Below are positions 31,100-40,183 of a DNA stretch of 64,000 nucleotides, one piece after another. The notes below the pieces were generated by a model, which was not told the DNA's origin, searched no databases, and saw nothing but the letters and a program-made list of their open reading frames with translations. The stretch lies in NCBI RefSeq assembly GCF_013778455.1, contig NZ_JACEHE010000005.1, forward strand, positions 124,001-188,000, written 5' to 3'. This DNA is from Streptomyces himalayensis subsp. himalayensis (lineage in GTDB: Bacteria > Actinomycetota > Actinomycetes > Streptomycetales > Streptomycetaceae). The first letter of the stretch is position 1. Each line of letters opens with the position of its first letter. Made by a program: the position numbers and the translations under genes.

Positions 31100-33298
31100 A
31101 TGGGCGACAAGGCGAATGCACACCCCGGAGCCGCCGGCAGGGCGGCGACGGCCGACCACCCCGCGTCCGTACGGAATGTGGTTCTGGTCGGCCACAGCGG
31201 ATCGGGCAAGACGACTCTGGTGGAGGCCCTCGCGCTGACCGCGGGGGCGGTGAACCGGGCGGGCCGCGTGGAGGACGGCGGCACCGTCTCCGACTACGAC
31301 GAGATCGAGCACCGTCAGCAGCGCTCGGTGCAGCTCTCGCTGGTTCCCGTCGAATGGGACGGATACAAGATCAACATCCTGGACACCCCCGGATACGCCG
31401 ATTTCGTCGGGGAGTTGAGGGCCGGTCTGCGAGCGGCGGACGCGGCCCTTTTCGTCGTCTCGGCGGCCGACGGCGTCGACGGCTCGACCCGCATGGTGTG
31501 GGAGGAGTGCGCGGCGGTCGGCATGCCGCGGGCCATCGTGATCACGCACCTGGAGGCGGCGCGGGCCGACTTCGAGGAGATGACGCGGATCTGCGCGGAG
31601 ACGTTCGGCGGGGACGACCCCGACGCCGTACTGCCGCTGTACCTGCCGCTGCGCGGCGAGCCGGGACCGGACGGGCACGCGCCCGTGACGGGTCTGATCG
31701 GCCTGCTGACCCAGCGGCTGTTCGACTACTCGTCCGGCGAGCGGAAGGAGTCCGAGCCTGGCCCCGGCCAGCTCCCGCTGATCGAGGAGGCACGCAACCG
31801 GCTGATCGAGGGCATCATCGCCGAGAGCGAGGACGAGACCCTCATGGATCGCTATCTCGGCGGCGAGGAGATCGACGTCAAGACGCTGATCGAGGACCTG
31901 GAGCGCGCAGTCGCACGCGGCAGCTTCCATCCCGTGCTGGCCGCAGCGCCCGCCGCCGAGGGCGGCCGCCAGGGGCTGGGCACCGTCGAGCTCCTGGAGC
32001 TGATCACCCGCGGTTTCCCGACGCCCCTGGAGCACGAGTGCCCGGCGGTCACGACCCCGGACGGCAAGTCCCGGCCGGACGTCACATGCGATCCGGACGG
32101 GCCGCTGGTGGCGGAGGTCGTCAAGACGGCGTCCGATCCGTATGTCGGCCGGGTGTCCCTGGTGCGCATCTTCTCGGGCACTCTGCGCCCCGACGAGACC
32201 GTGCACGTCTCGGGGCACGGTCTGGCCGACCGCGGGCACGAGGACCATGACGTCGACGAGCGCATCGGCGCCCTGTCGGCCCCGTTCGGCAAGCAGCAGC
32301 GGACCATCTCGCAGGCCATCGCGGGCGACCTCGCGTGCGTGGCGAAGCTGGGCCGTGCCGAGACCGGTGACACCCTGTCAGCCAGGGACAATCCGCTGCT
32401 CATGGAGCCGTGGGACATGCCGGACCCCCTACTGCCCATCGCCATCCAGGCACACAGCAAGCCGGACGAGGACAAGCTCTCCCAGGGCCTCGCCCGGCTG
32501 GTCGCCGAGGACCCGACGATGCGGCTCGAACAGAACCAGGACACCCACCAGGTGGTGCTCTGGTGCCTGGGCGAGGCGCATGCGGACGTCGCCCTGGAGC
32601 GGCTGCGCGGGCGCTACGGCGTCCAGGTCGATGTCGTACCGCACAAGGTCTCCCTACGGGAGACGTTCGCGAGCAAGTCCGCCGGGCGCGGCCGCCATGT
32701 GAAGCAGTCGGGCGGCCACGGTCAGTACGCGATCTGCGAGATCGAGATAGAACCGCTGCCGGGCGGCTCGGGCATCGAGTTCGTCGACAAGGTCGTCGGC
32801 GGGGCGGTGCCGCGGCAGTTCATCCCGTCCGTCGAGAAGGGCGTGCGCGCCCAGGCCGCGAAGGGCGTGGCCGCCGGCTATCCGCTCATCGACGTGCGGG
32901 TCACGCTGCTTGACGGCAAGGCGCACTCGGTGGACTCCTCCGACGCCGCGTTCCAGACGGCGGGCGCCCTGGCGCTGCGGGAGGCCGCGGCGGACGCCAG
33001 GATCCATCTGCTGGAGCCGGTCGCCGAGGTTCAGGTGCTCGTCGGCGACGACTACGTCGGGCCGGTGATGAGCGATCTGTCGGGGCGCCGCGGCAGGGTG
33101 GTCGGCACCGAGCAGACGCCCGGCGGGCGCACGCTCGTACGAGCCGAGGTCCCCGAGATCGAGATCGGCCGCTACGCCGTGGACCTGCGGTCGCTGTCGC
33201 ACGGCACCGCACGGTTCAGCCGCAGGTACGCACGGCACGAACCGATGCCGCCACAGATCGCCGACAAGGTTCGCGAAAAGACCGGCGCTGCCGCGTAG
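31100..33298 (+). CDS. Elongation factor G-like protein (EF-G2/FusA2 type)
   Basis: 732 residues from ATG 31100 with GGAGG upstream. It has the five-domain EF-G architecture: G domain with P-loop GHSGSGKTT (31-39), domain IV region SGGHGQYAICEIEIEPLP, and C-terminal VGPVMSDLSGRRGRVVG. Two key GTPase motifs deviate. The catalytic His of DTPGHVDF is Tyr (DTPGYADF, 95-102), and the guanine-specificity motif NKxD is THLE (149-152). Tyr at the first position is shared with actinobacterial FusA2 proteins as I recall them. It therefore is probably not the main translocase; a regulatory or stress role is possible but unproven. Confidence 0.88.
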   Translation: MGDKANAHPGAAGRAATADHPASVRNVVLVGHSGSGKTTLVEALALTAGAVNRAGRVEDGGTVSDYDEIEHRQQRSVQLSLVPVEWDGYKINILDTPGYADFVGELRAGLRAADAALFVVSAADGVDGSTRMVWEECAAVGMPRAIVITHLEAARADFEEMTRICAETFGGDDPDAVLPLYLPLRGEPGPDGHAPVTGLIGLLTQRLFDYSSGERKESEPGPGQLPLIEEARNRLIEGIIAESEDETLMDRYLGGEEIDVKTLIEDLERAVARGSFHPVLAAAPAAEGGRQGLGTVELLELITRGFPTPLEHECPAVTTPDGKSRPDVTCDPDGPLVAEVVKTASDPYVGRVSLVRIFSGTLRPDETVHVSGHGLADRGHEDHDVDERIGALSAPFGKQQRTISQAIAGDLACVAKLGRAETGDTLSARDNPLLMEPWDMPDPLLPIAIQAHSKPDEDKLSQGLARLVAEDPTMRLEQNQDTHQVVLWCLGEAHADVALERLRGRYGVQVDVVPHKVSLRETFASKSAGRGRHVKQSGGHGQYAICEIEIEPLPGGSGIEFVDKVVGGAVPRQFIPSVEKGVRAQAAKGVAAGYPLIDVRVTLLDGKAHSVDSSDAAFQTAGALALREAAADARIHLLEPVAEVQVLVGDDYVGPVMSDLSGRRGRVVGTEQTPGGRTLVRAEVPEIEIGRYAVDLRSLSHGTARFSRRYARHEPMPPQIADKVREKTGAAA

Positions 33299-33352
33299 TT
33301 GCAGACGGCACGCGTCCGGCCGGGTCTCCCACACGAGGCCCGGCCGGGCGGC

Positions 33353-33403
33353 CCGAAGGCCGGGGCCATCCGCCCAATCCCCTTCTGGGCGGGCGGCCTT
33401 CGG
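33353..33403 (+). terminator. Nested hairpin downstream of the EF-G2-like gene
   Basis: Outer arms CCGAAGGCC (33353-33361) and GGCCTTCGG (33395-33403) enclose a second stem CCGCCCA/TGGGCGG (33370-33376, 33386-33392). It lies 55 bases past the stop. Confidence 0.6.
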
Positions 33404-33585
33404 CCCGTTCGCACTACCCATGGCGTGCTGTGTGTGCGCCCCGTAAGCGCACTGACGGATGTCGGTGCTCCCCGATACGCTGATGACCTGATCAAGTCGA
33501 TGAGCTGATCAACAGGTGTGCGGGGTAGGGAAGTCGGGAAGGGCCGCAGCAGCGAAGGCGCGGCGGCGATGGGGGTGGTGGGCGG

Positions 33586-35241
33586 GTGGCGGACGACGTA
33601 TTCGATTTCAGGCCCGGGGCGCAGGTGCCGCTGTCGGGCGCCGCGGGCCAGACCGCGGCGACGCAGGCCCTTGCGTCAGCCGCGTACCGGGACAACAAGG
33701 TCGAGGAGATCCTCAAGGCCAACAGCGACTGGCACAAGTCCGAGTGGAAGAAGGGGCTTTGGGACCTCTTCGAGCCGAACCTCGGCGAGGCGTACGCGCG
33801 CGCGGTCCAGGTCCGGATGCTCGGCGGCGCCCGCAAGCCACTCATCCAGTCCTTCGGAACCGAACCGCAGGCTGTCGTTGAGCATTGCCTCGCGGCGAAC
33901 CGCATCCGCCGCGAGCGCGACAGCTGGCTCACGGCCGTGATGGCGCTGTGCGGGCTGCTCTTCCTTCCGGGGCTCGCGGTGTGGCTGCTGGTCTTCCAGA
34001 TCAGAAAGACGATCAACGACACCAAGGACAAGCGCGCCTCGGTGCTCGCCACCGCCGTGCTGGTCGCCGTGGGCGTGCTGGCAGTGATCTTCCTCCTCCG
34101 GCTGCCTTTCGACGGCTTCTGGGCCTGGTACACACGCGCGGCGATCGTCGCACCCGTGGCCGGCTGGTTCTGGGCACGCCAGATCTGCGAGCGCACCGCC
34201 AAGGACATGCGCGAGCGCTGGGGCGGTCTGCTGTCCGGCGGGGGCATCGGCGCCAAGATCCCGGAGGCGGTGCCGGGCAGCCCCGGCGAGACCGCGGCCG
34301 AGCGGCTCCGTCAGGGCCTGGCCCGGCTGACCGCAGAGCAGCAGTCCAACGTCGTCTTCTACGCCGGACCCAAGGGCATCCTCGGCATGGGCACCCGCTG
34401 GGGCAGCTGGCAGCTCGCCGAGGAGCTGGTGCCCCGCGAGAAGGGCACGGAGATCCATCCCTTCCGCAGCTGGGACGTCATCCGGTCCATCCACGACCAG
34501 CTGCGCATGCTGGAGCGCGGCCCGCTGCACACCGGCGGCTTCCCCAAGCCCTCCATACGGCACTGGATCGTCTCGCCCATCGGTGAGAACGCCGACGAGG
34601 TGGCCCGGCCGAGCGGCACGGACGTCGAGGCCTTCCAGATCAGGGGGCACGAGGTCCAGCGCATCTGCAACGAGCAGCAGTTCGGCAGCGGCGACCGCCA
34701 CTATCTGGGCGTGCAGTTCACGCTCTGGGGCGGCCAGCTGGTGCTCACCATGCTGATCACCGTGACGGTGCTGCACGAGACGTTGCGCATCGAGGTCACC
34801 GGGCATGCGCTCGGGCCCGTGCACGCCCTCTTCACCACCAAGCCCAAGGCCAAGGTGAAGGAGGTCCCCAAGCCGATCAAGTTCTGGGAAGTCCAGGAGA
34901 AGAAGCTGCCCCTGGTCGAGCCCGACGAGGTGGTGCGCCTCGCGGTGCGCGCCCCCTTCACCTGGTATCCGCCGCTGCTCGACTTCCTGGGCGGCAAACT
35001 CAAGCTTCCCGAGCCGTTCGGCCTGCGGCACGCCTGGGCGGACAAGCCGTGGCGCCACCGCTTCATGGCCGACGACGCGCTGCGCACCGCCACGCCGGTA
35101 CTGCGCGTGGTGCACGCCGCAGCACTCAAGGTGCTGGCCGAGAACGGCGTGGACACGGAGAAGTTCGACACCCGCTCGCTCCTGCTCAGCAACCTGATCC
35201 AGGCCCCGACACCGACAACGGCGGACGTATACGAGGGGTAG
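33586..35241 (+). CDS. Unrecognised membrane protein, 551 residues
   Basis: Starts at GTG 33586 (VADDVFDFRPGAQVPLSGAAGQ). I recognise no family. Residues 1-100 are soluble and charged. Three hydrophobic segments follow at about 112-135 (WLTAVMALCGLLFLPGLAVWLLVF), 150-170 and 180-195, then a large C-terminal region with one further hydrophobic stretch near 383-400 (GGQLVLTMLITVTVLHETL). The soluble part contains NVVFYAGPKGILGMGTRWGSW and several tryptophan-rich segments. Codon use is typical of its neighbours, so it is probably an expressed native gene. It follows the EF-G2-like gene by 287 bases on the same strand with a hairpin between. Function unknown. Confidence 0.85.
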   Translation: MADDVFDFRPGAQVPLSGAAGQTAATQALASAAYRDNKVEEILKANSDWHKSEWKKGLWDLFEPNLGEAYARAVQVRMLGGARKPLIQSFGTEPQAVVEHCLAANRIRRERDSWLTAVMALCGLLFLPGLAVWLLVFQIRKTINDTKDKRASVLATAVLVAVGVLAVIFLLRLPFDGFWAWYTRAAIVAPVAGWFWARQICERTAKDMRERWGGLLSGGGIGAKIPEAVPGSPGETAAERLRQGLARLTAEQQSNVVFYAGPKGILGMGTRWGSWQLAEELVPREKGTEIHPFRSWDVIRSIHDQLRMLERGPLHTGGFPKPSIRHWIVSPIGENADEVARPSGTDVEAFQIRGHEVQRICNEQQFGSGDRHYLGVQFTLWGGQLVLTMLITVTVLHETLRIEVTGHALGPVHALFTTKPKAKVKEVPKPIKFWEVQEKKLPLVEPDEVVRLAVRAPFTWYPPLLDFLGGKLKLPEPFGLRHAWADKPWRHRFMADDALRTATPVLRVVHAAALKVLAENGVDTEKFDTRSLLLSNLIQAPTPTTADVYEG

Positions 35242-35273
35242 CAGGCCGCCGCTCGCGGAGGCCTGGGCCGCGG

Positions 35274-35822
35274 TTACGCCGCCGGCCAGGCCTCGGCGAT
35301 CATCTTGCGCGTATCGGCCAGCAACTGCGGCAGCACCTTCGTGTGGCCGACGACCGGCATGAAGTTCGTGTCGCCACCCCACCGCGGCACGATGTGCTGA
35401 TGCAGGTGCGCCGCGATCCCGGCGCCCGCCACCGTGCCCTGGTTCATGCCGATGTTGAATCCGTGGGCCCCGGAGGCACGGCGCAGCGCCGCCATGGCCT
35501 GCTTGGTGAGCTCGGCGAGTTCGGCGGTCTCCGGCCCGGTCAGATCCGTGTAGTCGGCCACATGGCGATAGGGCACGACCATCAGATGACCGCCGTTGTA
35601 CGGGTACAGGTTGAGCACCGCGTACACCTGCTTGCCGCGCGCGACGACGAGCCCGTCCTCGTCGGACTTCCCCGGGATCGAGCAGAAGGGGCAGCCGTCG
35701 TCCGCCCCCGGACCGGTCGGCTTGTTCTCGCCCTGGATGTAGGCCATCCGGTGGGGCGTCCACAAACGCTGGAACGCGTCCTGCGTCCCCACTCCGATCT
35801 GCTGCTCCGGCTCACTCGTCAT
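35274..35822 (-). CDS. HIT domain protein (probable Ap4A phosphorylase/hydrolase)
   Basis: Histidine-triad nucleotide-binding protein of 182 residues from ATG 35822 (MTSEPEQQIGVGTQDAFQRLW); an ATG 12 bases earlier (MLHS) is equally possible. The histidine triad is HLHQHIVPRW, and a zinc-type DDGCPFCSIP occurs near residue 43. The relative next to thrS in Mycobacterium tuberculosis (Rv2613c) is described as an Ap4A phosphorylase, which suggests the same activity. It is on the thrS strand but 401 bases downstream of its stop, past a terminator. Confidence 0.9.
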   Translation of the reverse strand: MTSEPEQQIGVGTQDAFQRLWTPHRMAYIQGENKPTGPGADDGCPFCSIPGKSDEDGLVVARGKQVYAVLNLYPYNGGHLMVVPYRHVADYTDLTGPETAELAELTKQAMAALRRASGAHGFNIGMNQGTVAGAGIAAHLHQHIVPRWGGDTNFMPVVGHTKVLPQLLADTRKMIAEAWPAA

Positions 35823-35900
35823 GCTGTGCAGCATATGGCTTCGCCCGTTCGGAACGTGTCGCCGGGGCGGCCCCGCACGGTACCCGGCCGAGCCGGCCGG

Positions 35901-36137
35901 ATGGATCACGACAGCCGCTCGTCACACGCCGGCATCCGGCGGGCACGCTGGGAGAGCCGGACGGAGATCCCACGCGGTGTGGCGTCGCTGGCGTATCTGG
36001 CCGGATACGGGGTGTGGGTGCCCGGGCAGTCCCTGCCCGGGCCCTGGCGCGACGCCTTGCGTCGGCGCCATCAACCCCGGCTGGCCGTGTATGCGTGGCT
36101 CATCCAGTTGTTCACGCGTGAGGACGAGGCGCGCTGA
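35901..36137 (+). pseudogene. Small ORF, possible remnant of an ion-channel gene
   Basis: An open frame of 78 codons (MDHDSRSSHAGIRRARWESRTEIP) with no good ribosome site. RRARWESRTEIPRGVASLAYLAGYGVWV resembles the N-terminus and first transmembrane helix of actinobacterial potassium-channel-like proteins (RxxWExRTExPLA...LAYLAAYA). The usual further five helices, pore loop and selectivity filter are absent. The sequence becomes unrelated (RRRHQPRLAVYAWLIQLF) and stops. It may be a truncated, decayed channel gene or an unrelated small protein. It sits between divergent/convergent minus-strand genes and shares the terminator at 36162. Confidence 0.35.
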
Positions 36138-36161
36138 GCCGAGGCGCACGCGGACAGAGAA

Positions 36162-36197
36162 AGGACCCCGGGGAAGTCCCTAAGCCCCCGGGGTCCT
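36162..36197. terminator. Terminator between the small ORF and thrS
   Basis: AGGACCCCGGGG (36162-36173) pairs with CCCCGGGGTCCT (36186-36197) around a 12-base loop, a strong hairpin 26 bases beyond the thrS stop. It can act on both strands. Confidence 0.88.
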
Positions 36198-36222
36198 GAG
36201 CCCACATGAGCGGGCTACCGCC

Positions 36223-38199
36223 TCACACCTGGATCCGGCGCTCCACCACATCGGCGATCTTGTCGAGCGCCTCGTCCCGCGGGATGCCGTTCTCCTGCGA
36301 ACCGTCGCGGTAGCGGAAGGAGACCGTCCCGGCGTGCATGTCGTCGTCACCGACGATGATCATGAACGGGACCTTCTGCTTCTGCTGGTTCCTGATCTTC
36401 TTCTGCATCCGGTCGGACGATGCGTCCACCTCCATCCGCAGGCCCCGCTTCTTGGCCTCGGCCGCGAACTCCTGCAGGTACGGCACGTGCACGTCGCCGA
36501 CCGGGATGCCGACGGCCTGCACCGGAGCCAGCCACGCCGGGAACGCGCCCGCGTAGTGCTCGAGGAGCACCGCGAAGAAGCGCTCGATCGAGCCGAACAG
36601 CGCGCGGTGGATCATGACCGGCCGCTGCTTGGAGCCGTCGGGCCCAGTGTACTCGAGGTTGAAGCGCTCCGGCAGGTTGAAGTCCAGCTGCACGGTGGAC
36701 ATCTGCCAGGTCCGGCCGATGGCGTCCTTGGCCTGGACGGAGATCTTGGGACCGTAGAAGGCCGCGCCGCCCGGGTCGGGGACCAGCGGGAGGCCCTGCT
36801 TCTCGGCGACCTTGCGCAAGGTCTCGGTCGCCTCCTCCCAGACCTCGTCCGAGCCGACGAACTTCTCCGGGTCCTTGGTGGACAGCTCCAGGTAGAAGTC
36901 GGTCAGGCCGTAGTCGCGCAGGAGGTTCAGCACGAAGGTGAGCGTCGAGTCGAGCTCGTCCGCCATCTGCTCCTTGGTGCAGTAGATGTGCGCGTCGTCC
37001 TGGGTGAAGCCGCGGGCACGGGTGAGGCCGTGCACGACGCCCGACTTCTCGTACCGGTACACGGTCCCGAACTCGAAGAGGCGCAGCGGCAGTTCACGGT
37101 ACGAGCGGCCGCGCGCGTCGAAGATCAGGTTGTGCATCGGGCAGTTCATGGGCTTGAGGTAGTAGTCCACGCCCTCGTCGAGCTGCATGGGCGGGTACAT
37201 GCCGTCGGCGTACCAGTCCAGGTGGCCCGAGGTCTCGAAGAGCTTCCCCTTGGTGGCATGCGGGGTGTAGACGAACTCGTAGCCCTCTTCCTCATGGCGC
37301 CGCCGCGAGTAGTCCTCCATGACCCGGCGGATGATGCCGCCCTTGGGGTGGAAGACCGCGAGGCCCGAGCCGATCTGGTCCGGGATGGAGAACAGGTCGA
37401 GCTCGCTGCCCAGCTTGCGGTGGTCGCGCTTCTCCGCCTCGGCGAGGAAGTCGAGGTGCGCCTTCAGCTCGTCCTTGGACGGCCAGGCGGTGCCGTAGAT
37501 GCGCTGCAGCATGGGGTTCTTCTCGCTGCCGCGCCAGTACGCCGCCGCGTTCCGCATCAGCTTGAACGCCGGGATGTTCCGGGTGGTGGGCAGGTGCGGA
37601 CCCCGGCAGAGGTCCTTCCAGCACAGGTCGCCGGTCTTGGCGTCGAGGTTGTCGTAGATGGTCAGCTCGCCCGCGCCCACCTCGACGTCCGCGCCGTCGT
37701 CCGAGGACGCCGAGCCCTTGAGCCCGATGAGCTCCAGCTTGTACGGCTCGGCGGCGAGCTCCTCGCGTGCGGCCTCGTCGGTGACGACACGGCGCGAGAA
37801 GCGCTGCCCGCGCTTCTGGATCTCCTGCATCTTCTTCTCGATGGCCTTGAGATCCTCGGGGGTGAACGGCCGCTCGACGTCGAAGTCGTAGTAGAAGCCG
37901 TCCTTGACCGGCGGGCCGATGCCCAGCTTGGCCTCGGGGAACAGCTCCTGCACGGCCTGCGCCATGACGTGCGCGGTCGAGTGGCGCAGGATGTTCAGGC
38001 CGTCCTCGGAGGAGATCTCGACGGGCTCGACCTTCTCGCCGTCCTTGATCGCGTACGCGAGGTCCTTGAGCTGGCCGTCCACGCGGGCCGCGACGATGGT
38101 GCGCTCACCGGCGAAGAGGTCGGCGGCCGTAGTGCCCGTCGTCACCACGCGCTCTTCCCGCTCGGAATCGCGATGGATGATCACACGGACGTCTGACAC
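36223..38199 (-). CDS. thrS: Threonine--tRNA ligase
   Basis: Charges tRNA-Thr. 658 residues from GTG 38199, chosen for the CAGGAGAG site upstream; the frame is open to 38604 but the extra N-terminus is not conserved. The order is a TGS domain ([13 protein letters not shown]...), editing domain with [24 protein letters not shown], class II core with zinc-binding [10 protein letters not shown] and [18 protein letters not shown] motif 2, and an anticodon-binding domain with [11 protein letters not shown]. It is full length. It is divergent from the DinB-like gene at 38351. Confidence 0.97.
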   Translation of the reverse strand: MSDVRVIIHRDSEREERVVTTGTTAADLFAGERTIVAARVDGQLKDLAYAIKDGEKVEPVEISSEDGLNILRHSTAHVMAQAVQELFPEAKLGIGPPVKDGFYYDFDVERPFTPEDLKAIEKKMQEIQKRGQRFSRRVVTDEAAREELAAEPYKLELIGLKGSASSDDGADVEVGAGELTIYDNLDAKTGDLCWKDLCRGPHLPTTRNIPAFKLMRNAAAYWRGSEKNPMLQRIYGTAWPSKDELKAHLDFLAEAEKRDHRKLGSELDLFSIPDQIGSGLAVFHPKGGIIRRVMEDYSRRRHEEEGYEFVYTPHATKGKLFETSGHLDWYADGMYPPMQLDEGVDYYLKPMNCPMHNLIFDARGRSYRELPLRLFEFGTVYRYEKSGVVHGLTRARGFTQDDAHIYCTKEQMADELDSTLTFVLNLLRDYGLTDFYLELSTKDPEKFVGSDEVWEEATETLRKVAEKQGLPLVPDPGGAAFYGPKISVQAKDAIGRTWQMSTVQLDFNLPERFNLEYTGPDGSKQRPVMIHRALFGSIERFFAVLLEHYAGAFPAWLAPVQAVGIPVGDVHVPYLQEFAAEAKKRGLRMEVDASSDRMQKKIRNQQKQKVPFMIIVGDDDMHAGTVSFRYRDGSQENGIPRDEALDKIADVVERRIQV

Positions 38200-38350
38200 C
38201 GGTCTCTCCTGCCTGAAGGTGGATTTCGCACGCCACGACGAAAGGCGGCGCACTAACGGATCGTACCGAGTCGCCGGGCCCACTCGCGAAACGGTTTCCC
38301 GGACCGCGCTCGACGGGACGCCCCGCGCCCGGCGTCCTAGTGTGAGCCGC

Positions 38351-38914
38351 ATGGCACTCGACTGGAACAAGCTCCTCATCGACCAGCTCGACTGGCACTG
38401 GGGACACCAGCTGCGCCTTCGCCTGGCAGGGCTGACCGACGACGAGTACTTCTGGGAGCCGGTCCCGGACTGCTGGAACGTGCGCAGGCGCGGCACGAGC
38501 ACCGCGCCGATGGCGGCCGGCTCCGGTGACTTCACCATCGACTTCGCGTACCCGGAGCCGCAGCCCGCGCCGGTGACGACGATCGCCTGGCGCCTGGGGC
38601 ACATCCTGGTGGGCGTCCTCGGAGTCCGTAACGCCGCGCATTTCGGGGCGGTGCCCGTGGACTACACGACGTACTCCTATCCGGGCACGGCTTCGGCGGC
38701 GCTCGAGCGGCTGGACGCGGCGTACGCGGAGTGGACGGCGGGCGTGCGCGGCCTGGGCGAGAGCGGCCTCGCCCGCCCCTGCGGCCCGGCCGAGGGGCCC
38801 TACGCGGAGGAGCCCATGGCCACGCTCGTCCTGCACATCAACCGCGAGATGCTGCACCACGGCGCGGAGATCGCCCTGCTGCGGGACCTGTACGCCCACC
38901 GTCCGGCGACCTGA
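38351..38914 (+). CDS. DinB-like/mycothiol-dependent metalloenzyme family protein
   Basis: 187 residues from ATG 38351 ([37 protein letters not shown]). The pattern [36 protein letters not shown] is typical of the DinB_2 four-helix bundle, which binds a metal through spaced histidines. The metal ligands are probably H50-like in the first helix, HILVG and HGAEI in [20 protein letters not shown]. Substrate unknown; members range from DNA-damage-inducible proteins to thiol transferases. A TGTGAG site upstream is weak. It is transcribed alone, divergent from thrS. Confidence 0.82.
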   Translation: MALDWNKLLIDQLDWHWGHQLRLRLAGLTDDEYFWEPVPDCWNVRRRGTSTAPMAAGSGDFTIDFAYPEPQPAPVTTIAWRLGHILVGVLGVRNAAHFGAVPVDYTTYSYPGTASAALERLDAAYAEWTAGVRGLGESGLARPCGPAEGPYAEEPMATLVLHINREMLHHGAEIALLRDLYAHRPAT

Positions 38915-38947
38915 CACCCGGCACTGCCGGGACTCCAAGGCGAAGGT

Positions 38948-40183
38948 TCAGTCCTCGGCGCCGCACGCCTCCTCGAGGAAGTCCAGATTCTCCTGGAGGG
39001 ACTTCATCAGCCGGTCCCGCTCCGCCTCGTCCACCTGCACCGGCGCCACCCCGGACGCCCCGGTCAGCCGACGGAACCCGCCCCGGCTCTCCAGCCTTCC
39101 GTGCACCCGGATCGGCAGCCCGACGAGGTGCGCGTGTCCGGCTATGCGGTACGCCTCCTCGTCCAGCGTGAGCCGTACGTGCGGCACCTCCGCGCCCGCG
39201 ATGACGCGCAGCCGCACCGTGCCCTCGCCGCGCGGCCCCGACCTGCGCAGACGCACCACGGTGCCGGTGAGGCGCACCGGAACCGACGGCTCCACGCGCC
39301 TGTAGCGCGCGCTCGCCTCACGCAGTACGGACAGATCGCCGGGCGAGAACTCGACCGGCTCCGCGGGCGTCGCGCATCCCTCGGGGACCCCGGCGGCGGG
39401 CGCCCACTCCACGGCGATACGGGCGCCCTGCGAGCCACGGACGAGGGCGACCAGCGCCTCCGTCAGCTCATGGCTGACACCCGCCTCCACGGCTCCGTCG
39501 AAGGCGTCCATGCCGCCGGTGGCCCGCTGGTAGTCGATGGCCTCGCGGGCCGCGTACAGCGCCTGGTGCAGCCGTACGGCGAGGGGGCGCCCGGGGGTCA
39601 CGGGCACGAACGCGGTCAGCTGGCGGCCACCCGGCGCCGGCCCCACCATTACGTTCCCAAGGGCCGCGGCGGCCGGCCGCCGATGGCGTGCCCCGTAGTA
39701 TCCGGCGCGCCCGCGCACCGCCAAGGCTCCGGCGAGCAGCAGCTGCCGCGCGGCGTTGCGGAGCTGTTCCTCGGCGGTCCAGGGCGCGGCGCCCGCGGGC
39801 CCGGTGGGTACATCGCGCCACCAGCGGATCTCGTCGCTGGGCACGGTGAGCCCGACCAGCACCTCGCGGGCGGCGGGCGTGCCGCTGCGGCTCAGCGCGA
39901 CCAGGGCCTCGCCGAGCAGGTCGTCGCTGTCGGGGAAGGCGCGGCTCTCCGGTACGAGCAGGCTCGTACGGCCGCTGCCAGGGCCCGGCGGGGTCCAGCG
40001 CGCGTACCGCCCGGTGGCGCCGCCGCGGCGCTGCCAGCCGTGCCGGTCGAGGAGCGCGCTCAGCACGGCGGGGTCGACCTGGGCTGGCTCGGGCGGTTGC
40101 GCGCCCAGGGCCGCGGCGTCGGCGGGGTGAGCGCGCACGGCGCCGACCGGGCGCAGTGGTTCGTCGATCGGGCGGTGCGTCAC
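38948..40183 (-). CDS. Unrecognised protein with OB-fold-like C-terminus; partner of the DUF4365 gene
   Basis: 411 residues from GTG 40183, whose start overlaps the upstream DUF4365 stop as GTGA. I recognise no named family. The N-terminal 280 residues are Arg/Ala/Pro-rich with predicted mixed helix/strand (LLDRHGWQRRGG, RLHQALYAAREAIDYQRATGGM). The C-terminal about 100 residues have the strand pattern of an OB-like fold (VPVRLTGTVVRLRRS, GTVRLRVIAG, GLPIRVHGRLESRGGFRRLTG), suggesting nucleic acid contact. Coupling to a putative PD-(D/E)XK protein fits that. Function unproven. Confidence 0.75.
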   Translation of the reverse strand: MTHRPIDEPLRPVGAVRAHPADAAALGAQPPEPAQVDPAVLSALLDRHGWQRRGGATGRYARWTPPGPGSGRTSLLVPESRAFPDSDDLLGEALVALSRSGTPAAREVLVGLTVPSDEIRWWRDVPTGPAGAAPWTAEEQLRNAARQLLLAGALAVRGRAGYYGARHRRPAAAALGNVMVGPAPGGRQLTAFVPVTPGRPLAVRLHQALYAAREAIDYQRATGGMDAFDGAVEAGVSHELTEALVALVRGSQGARIAVEWAPAAGVPEGCATPAEPVEFSPGDLSVLREASARYRRVEPSVPVRLTGTVVRLRRSGPRGEGTVRLRVIAGAEVPHVRLTLDEEAYRIAGHAHLVGLPIRVHGRLESRGGFRRLTGASGVAPVQVDEAERDRLMKSLQENLDFLEEACGAED

